Translations under genes and position numbers: made by a program
Notes under the pieces: generated by a model
The model's input: only the letters and a program-made list of their open reading frames with translations
What the model was told of the DNA's origin: nothing
Database searches by the model: none
Assembly (NCBI GenBank): GCA_005240105.1
Contig: SBAT01000372.1
Span: 1-10,652, forward strand
Origin: Chloroflexota bacterium
GTDB taxonomy: Bacteria > Cyanobacteriota > Vampirovibrionia > Obscuribacterales > Obscuribacteraceae
Direction of reading: 5' to 3'
Length of the DNA: 10,652 nucleotides
Shown: positions 1 to 6,479 of the stretch, piece after piece
Layout: the number at the start of each line of letters is the position of its first letter
Position numbering within the stretch: the stretch's first letter is position 1

Positions 1-68
1 GGATTGGCTGATACGGCAGTGCCCTGTAACAGTAAAATTGCCGCTAGAAGTGCAGAAGCAACTCTCAT
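1..68 (-). CDS. N-terminus of a predicted exported protein (partial)
   Basis: Reading leftward from an ATG at 66-68, 22 codons are open to the window edge. They give MRVASALLAAILLLQGTAVS followed by AN. This is a textbook short signal peptide: one Arg near the start, a hydrophobic stretch of Ala/Leu/Ile, and a V-S-A site where signal peptidase I could cut before Asn22. The start lies 7 bases after the serA stop codon, so the gene is probably the next member of the same operon and translationally coupled. The SD is weak (GTGAG within the end of serA). The mature protein is outside the window, so its function cannot be named. The signal peptide and spacing make it more likely real than chance, but 68 bases are little to judge by. 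Confidence 0.6.
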   Translation of the reverse strand, partial: MRVASALLAAILLLQGTAVSAN

Positions 69-75
69 ATCGTTC

Positions 76-1665
76 TCACTTCAAATGATGCAAGGAAACG
101 AAACATGCTTTGTTGATTCCAGTTACCTCGGTGAACTTGGTAATAAGCGGTTCATCAAGGGGATCATCAAGGGTCATTACCATTACAGCTTCATCCCGCA
201 CGCCGCGCCTAGCCACTGCCATGGTACTGATGTTGATTTGGTTTTCACCAAGGATGCCGGCGACTTTTGCCACCATGCCTGGTTGGTCGCGGTGGCTGGT
301 GAATAACATATAGCGAGCCGGGCTCAAGCTAATTGGGTAATCATTGATAAGGGTAATAATAGGTTCGCCATGAGCCAGTACGGTCCCGGTAACAGCAGAT
401 CTGTTGCCATTGGACGAAACAATGACTGTCAACTCATCTGGATACTGGCGTGCTTCGTGCATAGAAACACTCACGTCAATGCCGTGATTGCGGGCCACAA
501 GTTGAGCATTAACATACGTAACGCCTTCCACCTGATGCGTAAATACGCCCTTCAGCGCCGCCACAGTTAGTGGTTGCGTGTCGCGGGTAGCCAGTCCACC
601 GGCAACGGCAATTTCCACCTTGGTAATAGCACCACGATTGAGTTGTGCAGCAATTGCTCCCATTGCTTCTGCCAGCCAGAGATAACGCCCAAGCCCCTTG
701 AGCAATTCCGGACGCATGAACGGCAAATTGACCGGGCTGCGCGCCAGACCGGTCAAGAGGAAATCCCTCAACTGCTCTGCCAGATCTATTGCCACATTAT
801 GCTGCGCTTCTATGGTTGAAGCACCAAGATGGGGCGTCAGTACAACCTGACTGCCAAGCTTGGTCAACGGAAAATTTTCACCGGGTGGTTCTTGATCATA
901 AACATCAAGTGCCGCGCCGGACACATGTCCTGACTTAATAGCTTCCGCCAATGCTGCCTCATCAATGATACCGCCGCGAGAAGTATTGACTATCTTCACC
1001 CCTGGCTTCATTTTCGATATAACTTCTTTATTGATCATGTTCGCCGTTTCTCTCGTTTTCGGCGTATGAATGGTAATGAAGTCGGCCTTGGCCCAAATCT
1101 CATCAAGATTTGCCTTATGCAAGTGCAGCTCTTCTGCCTTCTCGGTGCTAATCAAAGGATCGTGCACCAAAACTTTCATGCCTAAGGAAAGTGCATACTG
1201 AGCAACACGTCCACCTACTTTGCCCAGTCCAATTAGACCCAAAGTCTTGTTGAACAACTCAGAGCCCATGAATGAGCTGCGTTCCCACTTGCCTGATTTA
1301 ACGGACGAATCAGCAGATGGGATTTGTCTGGCCAGGGAAAGCATTATTGCCAAAGTATGCTCAGCAGCGCTGGCAGTATTTCCTTCCGGTGAATTAATTA
1401 CCAATACACCGGCTTCTGTGGCCGACTCAAGATCAATATTGTCCACGCCAACGCCGGCACGCCCAACTACTTTCAGGGTCTTACCCTGTGACAGCACTTC
1501 CTTGGTCACTTTAGTCCGGCTGCGCACCAATAGCGCATCGTAATCAGCAATTGTCTTGAGCAATTCCTCAGCACTTATATCCGGCTGATAAGTAACTTCC
1601 AGATCGGTCTTGAGGATTTCAATCCCTTCTTTGCTTATTTCGTCCGCAATTAAAACCTTTGGCAT
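76..1665 (-). CDS. serA: D-3-phosphoglycerate dehydrogenase, long ACT-domain form
   Basis: SerA oxidises 3-phosphoglycerate with NAD to 3-phosphohydroxypyruvate, the first step of serine synthesis in the cytoplasm. The 529-residue length is that of the long form. The N-terminal substrate-binding half contains VGRAGVGVDNID (67-78). The NAD-binding Rossmann motif is GLIGLGKVGGRVA (143-155). The catalytic set is visible as Arg240 in NTSRGG, Glu269 in DVYDQEP and His289 in LTPHLGAST. An intervening domain (about 320-450) follows, then a C-terminal ACT domain from about 451, with SHRDQPGMV, which usually binds serine for feedback inhibition. The ATG is preceded by AAAGGTG with about 5 bases of spacing, and this SD overlaps the stop codon of the acylase gene 11 bases upstream. 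This suggests coupled translation. It is the only amino-acid synthesis gene in the operon. Confidence 0.97.
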   Translation of the reverse strand: MPKVLIADEISKEGIEILKTDLEVTYQPDISAEELLKTIADYDALLVRSRTKVTKEVLSQGKTLKVVGRAGVGVDNIDLESATEAGVLVINSPEGNTASAAEHTLAIMLSLARQIPSADSSVKSGKWERSSFMGSELFNKTLGLIGLGKVGGRVAQYALSLGMKVLVHDPLISTEKAEELHLHKANLDEIWAKADFITIHTPKTRETANMINKEVISKMKPGVKIVNTSRGGIIDEAALAEAIKSGHVSGAALDVYDQEPPGENFPLTKLGSQVVLTPHLGASTIEAQHNVAIDLAEQLRDFLLTGLARSPVNLPFMRPELLKGLGRYLWLAEAMGAIAAQLNRGAITKVEIAVAGGLATRDTQPLTVAALKGVFTHQVEGVTYVNAQLVARNHGIDVSVSMHEARQYPDELTVIVSSNGNRSAVTGTVLAHGEPIITLINDYPISLSPARYMLFTSHRDQPGMVAKVAGILGENQINISTMAVARRGVRDEAVMVMTLDDPLDEPLITKFTEVTGINKACFVSLHHLK

Positions 1666-1676
1666 GATGTCACCTT

Positions 1677-4103
1677 TCAGTGTTGCACCGGTTCCAAGTG
1701 ATTGACCAGAATTATTTTGTGCTGACCTTGTTTTTCCGCCTGCTTAGCAGAAAAGGCCACTGGCAGTGGATCAACTCTCAGCCATGGGTTCAACTGGTCG
1801 CGCATGTTGGCAGAACACATTTGACCAGATTGTCCAAGGGTAATTGATTGGTAAAACTTATCGTCATCAGACATATCAATCAGCATACGCATCGTCGGAC
1901 CAACAGAGGAATTGAAACGCGTATCAAAATTGTTGCTTGTCGATGCTAATTCCACATCAAAAGAATTGAGTGAATTGCTATCACCGGCTACACCTGGAAT
2001 TCCAGCACTGAAAGCAAAGTTCAATGCCGGAGCCATAAATGTCAGTCCCTTGCCGAGGATTGGTTCAAACTTGAGTTTGTGCACATCCTGCCAACGGAAT
2101 TTAGTTGGGTCGTCAGTGCGCAAAGCAAGTCTTAAATCAGTCAGGGATTGTGAGAAAGTCGTGACCATAAAAGTGGCGAAAGTACGTTCTTCAGGAGGCA
2201 GGAATTGCGTGTCCTTATCCTTGAGGAAGCGCTCGACAAATCCAATCCATAATGGCCAACGGTTGAGATACTCAACAGACAATTGAGCGCCTAACTTGGG
2301 CTCAATAAGACGTTTACCCAATGTATAGAGGAAAGACTCGTAAATGGCCGCAGCCGAGCTTGTCTGGTTAAGTTGTCCGTCCCAACTGCTCAATACATCA
2401 AGTGATTTAATTGCGTATTGATCAATAACCTTTGTCTCGTCATAAGCTTCCACAAGGCGCTGTCTGACAAGTTGCGCAAGCGGCGCATCAGCGTCAGCCT
2501 GCATCTGGTTCATATCAGGCAGACCTATTTTGCGGGCCAATTTTTGGTAGTACGTCAAAAGCGAATCCACTCGATTGGCACGATAAGGAGGCAGCCATTG
2601 ATTGCCTAAAAGAACAGCGCGACTGGCAAGCATTTTTTGATTAGCAGCTACAACATAACCATTGGAAGGGTTGTATGCCCAGGGCATGTCGTTAAATTGC
2701 ACTTTGCCCAGCCATTGCCCTGACGGTTGCCAGCCTGGCGTAATAGCGGCACCTTGTCCCCCACCTGTGCGCACCGGCACATCACCGGCAGCATGGTAAG
2801 CAAGATCATTTTTGCGATCACAATAGACAAATACTTGTGGCGGACCAGGAAACTTATCCAATGCCTCAAGGAAAGTTGCCCAGCTCGATGCCCGATTCAA
2901 TTTCCAAATATTGTCGACAGAAGATGCATCCGAATTGAACCCAGTCCAGGAAAGCGTAATTGCCGTAGTGTCATTCTTCAAAAGCACAGGTCCATGCTGA
3001 GTGACGACAACTTTGTGCATGTATGGCTTGCCAAAACGCACAGGAATTTTCTCGACAATCTCTTCTGCTGTTTGCCAGCCGGAAGACACTCTATATTGAT
3101 TAGCAAATTGCCGGCTAAACTCTTCCAAGAACAAATCCTGCACATCCGCTTTCAAACTGGCCGATGACCAGGCAATATTTTCATTGCGCCCAAACATTAC
3201 GCCAGGCACGCCAGGCATAGCCGCACCGGCAACCTTCACGCCCGGGGCAGTCATAGAACACAACCACCATTCACCGGGAACAGTAAAGGCAGAATGTTTG
3301 TCGGAAGCCAAAAGGCACGAGCCATGATCAGCTCTTGAGCCGGCAATGGCAAATGCCGTTGAGCCATAAGTCGGTCTTGGCATTGCCAGAATTCTTTTTG
3401 TTTCCTTCAACATCAAACTAACTTTGGTTGTATCTACCGCTTGTGCTTGCGCACTTTGTCCGAAGTTAATTGCCTTACCGTCATAGCCGGCAAAAAACTG
3501 TCCGGCAAGTTTGTCACCCGCCTTGTCAATAACACGTTGCCTCAAGTCGTCAAGCTGCCATGAATCATCCGTCTGGTAGCTGGAATATTTCAGTATGGCA
3601 ATGGTGTCTTCCGGCTGCCATTCTCTTGGCTTGTAGCCAAGCAAGGAAAATTCCATCGGTAACTTGTCTCTGCTTTCTGCCAGGTAAGCGTTGACACCAC
3701 GGCAAAAAGCTTTCAGCCCGACAAGCGTGCCTGGGCTTACTTTGCTTAGTTCAGTTCTTGCTAAACGGCCAAAACCTATAGTGCGGACAAGCTTATCCGA
3801 AGGCAGGCAAGCCGGTCCAAAAATTTCCGACAACTCACCAAGAGCTGTACGTCTGAGCATATCCATCTGAAATAAACGATCACGTGCTTGCAAATAACCT
3901 TGCGCTACGTAAGCATCTTCTTCTGATGGGCTCTCGATAAAAGGAACACCACGTCCATCGAATTGCACAATAACTGAACTTCTCAGTTGATTGAGAACAA
4001 CCACTCCATCTAGAGCAGGCAGCGGTCTGGCAAGTAACCACCAGAAGCTAACGGGAAGTAGTAAAAGAAGCACAAGGACAAGAAGGGAAGCTGCTCTCCG
4101 CAA
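1677..4103 (-). CDS. Penicillin/AHL acylase family Ntn hydrolase, exported or membrane-anchored
   Basis: An 808-residue precursor of the penicillin amidase family (Pfam PF01804), enzymes that hydrolyse amide bonds of acylated compounds such as beta-lactams, acyl-homoserine lactones or lipopeptides. Residues 6-26 are a very hydrophobic signal peptide or anchor after two Arg. The alpha chain shows GYLQARDRLFQMDMLRR (69-85) and ALGELSEIFG (87-96). The chain is expected to self-cleave at Gly247/Ser248 (PTYG-STAF), making Ser248 the beta-chain nucleophile. Counting from Ser248 as beta-1, His270 is beta-23 and Asn488 (VVAANQK) is beta-241. These match known catalytic positions: His at beta-23 as in AHL and cephalosporin acylases, Asn at beta-241 as in E. 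coli penicillin G acylase. The C-terminal GQSGQM (757-762) and MRDQLNPW are also family signatures. The start is TTG with AGGAG 8 bases upstream. No ATG fits before residue 80. The substrate cannot be predicted. Confidence 0.93.
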   Translation of the reverse strand: MRRAASLLVLVLLLLLPVSFWWLLARPLPALDGVVVLNQLRSSVIVQFDGRGVPFIESPSEEDAYVAQGYLQARDRLFQMDMLRRTALGELSEIFGPACLPSDKLVRTIGFGRLARTELSKVSPGTLVGLKAFCRGVNAYLAESRDKLPMEFSLLGYKPREWQPEDTIAILKYSSYQTDDSWQLDDLRQRVIDKAGDKLAGQFFAGYDGKAINFGQSAQAQAVDTTKVSLMLKETKRILAMPRPTYGSTAFAIAGSRADHGSCLLASDKHSAFTVPGEWWLCSMTAPGVKVAGAAMPGVPGVMFGRNENIAWSSASLKADVQDLFLEEFSRQFANQYRVSSGWQTAEEIVEKIPVRFGKPYMHKVVVTQHGPVLLKNDTTAITLSWTGFNSDASSVDNIWKLNRASSWATFLEALDKFPGPPQVFVYCDRKNDLAYHAAGDVPVRTGGGQGAAITPGWQPSGQWLGKVQFNDMPWAYNPSNGYVVAANQKMLASRAVLLGNQWLPPYRANRVDSLLTYYQKLARKIGLPDMNQMQADADAPLAQLVRQRLVEAYDETKVIDQYAIKSLDVLSSWDGQLNQTSSAAAIYESFLYTLGKRLIEPKLGAQLSVEYLNRWPLWIGFVERFLKDKDTQFLPPEERTFATFMVTTFSQSLTDLRLALRTDDPTKFRWQDVHKLKFEPILGKGLTFMAPALNFAFSAGIPGVAGDSNSLNSFDVELASTSNNFDTRFNSSVGPTMRMLIDMSDDDKFYQSITLGQSGQMCSANMRDQLNPWLRVDPLPVAFSAKQAEKQGQHKIILVNHLEPVQH

Positions 4104-4119
4104 TGGTGTCTCTCCTGAG

Positions 4120-4139
4120 GTCTGAAGATTACTCCAGAC
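4120..4139 (-). promoter_or_regulatory. Hairpin between hpt stop and acylase ribosome binding site
   Basis: On the transcribed strand, GTCTGGAG and CTTCAGAC flank the loop TAAT, giving an 8-bp RNA stem with one G-U pair. It starts directly after the hpt TAA and ends three bases before the AGGAG that serves the acylase. There is no U-run after it, so it is not an intrinsic terminator. It could protect an mRNA end, mark a processing site, or tune acylase translation. The function is inferred; the pairing is seen directly. Confidence 0.55.
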
Positions 4140-4475
4140 TTAAAGTTTATCAGGAAAGGCTGCATTCTTTAGATCATTACCGACTCGAACGACAGTTTGC
4201 GCTAACTGCCCATAGAGCTCTTCCGCCTGCTGCCAACTTGCCGACTTAATCTGACCTTCAATCGTAGCCGCCTGCGATTGCATATCACTTGCCGCAAGCG
4301 TTGCTGCAAGCCCTTTTAATTGGTGCGCAAGCTTCTTGCCAGTCTCCATATCCTTATTCTTGATGCAATTGGACAAGTCAGAAAGCAGAGTCTCTGATTC
4401 ACCAGCAAAAGTGTTGGAGAGTTCCTGTAATTCTTTAGGCCCACAAAACGCTTTCAGATGCTCAAAATCCGGCAA
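4140..4475 (-). CDS. Stand-alone histidine phosphotransfer (Hpt) domain protein
   Basis: This 111-residue protein is almost entirely one Hpt domain, the four-helix phosphorelay module that carries a phosphoryl group on histidine between response-regulator receiver domains. The signature AHQLKGLAATL (50-60) places the phospho-accepting His at residue 51, with Lys54 and Gly55 as expected (the family pattern is H-x-L-K-G). The rest is helical and rich in Ala, Gln, Glu and Lys, with no signal peptide or membrane segment, so it should be cytoplasmic. The start is TTG with AGGAG 7 bases upstream. No sensor kinase or receiver gene is in the window, so its partners must be encoded elsewhere. It lies 87 bases after pgl and 36 bases before the acylase start, on the same strand. 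This suggests co-transcription but gives no clue to the signal. Confidence 0.87.
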   Translation of the reverse strand: MPDFEHLKAFCGPKELQELSNTFAGESETLLSDLSNCIKNKDMETGKKLAHQLKGLAATLAASDMQSQAATIEGQIKSASWQQAEELYGQLAQTVVRVGNDLKNAAFPDKL

Positions 4476-4562
4476 TTTTCTGCTCCTAGTAGTGACGGTC
4501 TAACCAGGTCTCCTAGATTCCTCATGAAAACATCTATTTCTTTTTCTGTGCCAGACATCAAG

Positions 4563-5321
4563 TCAAGCAGGGATTTTCTGCGCAGCAGCTTCATCCATGT
4601 ACCAGCTGAGCATACCTACTGAAGTAGAAGGCTCAACCAGCGTTGCAGGAATTTCGTGTCCGTTTGTGGTTCGCGAAAAAATCTGACCGACAATGTCTTG
4701 CTTCTCGGAACCAGCCACAAGGAACATGATGTGACGAGCGGCATTGATAACAGGCAGGGTCATGGTAAGGCGCCAGCCATGCGCATCATCAACGCGATAA
4801 GCCATTACCGACTTTTGCTTCTCACCAACTGCCGGGCTATTCGGGAATATCGAAGCAGTGTGACCTTCCGGTCCCAAACCAAGAAGAACCAAGTCAAAAA
4901 CCGGGTTTTCATTGGCAAAAAATGCAGCCAATTGCTGTTCGTATTCGCGAGCTGACTCTTCCGGATTGCTGTCCTGCCCAACAGGCGCATGTATATTGCT
5001 TTTCGGCATAGCCACTTTGGAGAGCAATACGTCATTGATCATTTTGAAATTAGATTGTGCATCAGTTTGGCTGACGCATCTCTCGTCACCAAAGAAAATA
5101 TGCGTTTTACCCCAGGGCATTTGCTTGACCCATGGCTCGCTAGCTAAAAGTTCGTATAACCGCCTGGGGGTGGACCCGCCGGACAAGCACAGCGTGAAAC
5201 GGCCGGTCTTCTTTACTGCTTCTTGGGCTTGGGTCGCGATCTCGTCCGCTGCGCCAATCATCAGGTCGTCCCTGTCGTCAAAAATGAATAATTCGCTCTT
5301 GGATATCGTAAGTTCTTTCAA
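4563..5321 (-). CDS. pgl: 6-phosphogluconolactonase
   Basis: Pgl (DevB type) hydrolyses 6-phosphoglucono-delta-lactone to 6-phosphogluconate, the second step of the oxidative pentose phosphate pathway, in the cytoplasm. The 252 residues match the family length. The glucosamine-6-phosphate isomerase/lactonase fold is shown by LCLSGGSTPRRLYELL (44-59), HIFFGDERCV (74-83), LGLGPEGHTASIFP (147-160) and WRLTMTLP (183-190). The usual GLGxDGHTAS motif has Glu152 in place of Asp, a conservative change. The start is TTG. The upstream GGTGG is only about 4 bases away, so this is the least certain start in the operon, although no ATG or GTG fits better. It begins 12 bases after opcA, completing the sequence gnd-zwf-opcA-pgl. 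Confidence 0.95.
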   Translation of the reverse strand: MKELTISKSELFIFDDRDDLMIGAADEIATQAQEAVKKTGRFTLCLSGGSTPRRLYELLASEPWVKQMPWGKTHIFFGDERCVSQTDAQSNFKMINDVLLSKVAMPKSNIHAPVGQDSNPEESAREYEQQLAAFFANENPVFDLVLLGLGPEGHTASIFPNSPAVGEKQKSVMAYRVDDAHGWRLTMTLPVINAARHIMFLVAGSEKQDIVGQIFSRTTNGHEIPATLVEPSTSVGMLSWYMDEAAAQKIPA

Positions 5322-5333
5322 AATTCCACCGTC

Positions 5334-6479
5334 TTAATTAAATGTGCAGGCTGCCAGGGAGTTCGCAATCCCTAGTGCTTGAAAGAATATATCATCTTCC
5401 GCCAAGGTTTCCAGCTCCCTGCCCATAAGATCCGACTCGCGAAACCCCGCAGAAGGCGTCAGAAGCTCAAAACTTTTAGTTTTAGAATCGCAATCAATTA
5501 CAACTGACACCAACTCTTCTTTGGGTCTGGCAATGATTGTAATTGCCCTGTCGCCAGATAATGTCAACCTGACCTTATTGAGCGCTCCGGGCGGCATTTC
5601 AGACTGCCTGACAGCCGTTACGGAAATTTCAGCACCATCCGCCTTAAATTGCCAGTTGTCCGCCCCAGCCTTCTCGCCTTTTACCTGCCAGCCAAGCCGT
5701 CCTGCCAACCAGCCAATATACAGAAGAACCTGTGCCGACAAACAACCATCTTGGCGTGGTTGAAAATCCACTTCCACCCGCTTTATTTTTTCCACATCAC
5801 CTGACTGGAATCCAAAGGAGCCAACAGTAAAAATTTCCGCTACCGCTCGGCGCCATGGCAAGAGCCTGCGCCAGTTGAGGTCGGACACGGTCAGCACATC
5901 GCGCGCACCATTAACTATCTCAAGGAGTTTTTCCAAGTAGTCCTTGACTGACGTAGTCCTACGCGAATCCACAACCAGGCGATCGATAGAGCCAAGAAAT
6001 GGTGTCAATGCTTCCGTATCTAGCTCCGGAGTTCTCCACCAGAGGAAAACAGGCAAGTCGGCAACAAGCAAAGGTGAAACGGAGCTGGGCAACACATTTG
6101 GATCATGACCTTCATATTTAACCGTAATTTGCTCGCAACAGATTTGTTTCATGCCGGACTTGCTTGCCGAATGGCAACGAGCTGAAACCCAAGCTTCTAA
6201 ATTTTCATCCTCACAATCACGCTGAATAACTAGAAGCGCACGACAAGGGTGGCTGACAATTACCTCATTAAGCAAATTACCGGCAGCAAATTCCGCGTCT
6301 TCATCCGTGCTATAGAGGACAAGATTCATGGCGCAGGCCCGTAAGATATTTGCTTGCTTGTCTCCATCACCATCAGTGTGCTCGGCCTGAGACCAAAGCG
6401 AGCGCAGCTCACTTTCCAGGTGAGCCACATCCACTGCCTTCACCTTGCCCGAAAGAAATTCTTCCACACGCGGCTTCAT
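5334..6479 (-). CDS. opcA: Glucose-6-phosphate dehydrogenase assembly/effector protein OpcA
   Basis: OpcA binds Zwf and, in cyanobacteria, promotes its active oligomer and raises its affinity for substrate. From the chosen ATG it has 381 residues. Recognisable stretches are HPCRALLV (77-84), KQICCEQITV (111-120), LLVADLPVFLWWRTPELD (137-154), RLVVDSRR (167-174) and DLNWRRLLPWR (200-210), all in the expected order for the family. The frame is open to 6563, but the ATG at 6477-6479 overlaps the zwf stop as ATGA and has GGAG 6 bases upstream. That is the same spacing as for gnd and zwf, so I place the start there. The four-base overlap implies translational coupling with its partner protein Zwf. 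It is shorter than I expect for cyanobacterial OpcA, and only one Cys (378) lies near the C-terminus. Confidence 0.9.
   Translation of the reverse strand: MKPRVEEFLSGKVKAVDVAHLESELRSLWSQAEHTDGDGDKQANILRACAMNLVLYSTDEDAEFAAGNLLNEVIVSHPCRALLVIQRDCEDENLEAWVSARCHSASKSGMKQICCEQITVKYEGHDPNVLPSSVSPLLVADLPVFLWWRTPELDTEALTPFLGSIDRLVVDSRRTTSVKDYLEKLLEIVNGARDVLTVSDLNWRRLLPWRRAVAEIFTVGSFGFQSGDVEKIKRVEVDFQPRQDGCLSAQVLLYIGWLAGRLGWQVKGEKAGADNWQFKADGAEISVTAVRQSEMPPGALNKVRLTLSGDRAITIIARPKEELVSVVIDCDSKTKSFELLTPSAGFRESDLMGRELETLAEDDIFFQALGIANSLAACTFN

Noticed and set aside
2727..3167. 146-codon plus-strand open frame opposite the acylase
   Set aside because: It is antisense to a well-supported gene, has no family-like motif or ribosome binding site, and is rich in Arg, Cys and His as expected for a shadow frame.
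4454..4558. 34-codon open frame (minus strand, MSGTEKEIDVF...) between pgl and hpt
   Set aside because: It has no SD, overlaps the hpt start in another frame, and shows no recognisable features. A leader peptide is possible but cannot be supported.
5356..5373. Inverted repeat AGGGA/TCCCT near the end of opcA
   Set aside because: The stem is only 5 bp with an 8-base loop in coding sequence, about 35 bases before the pgl start, which is within chance expectation.
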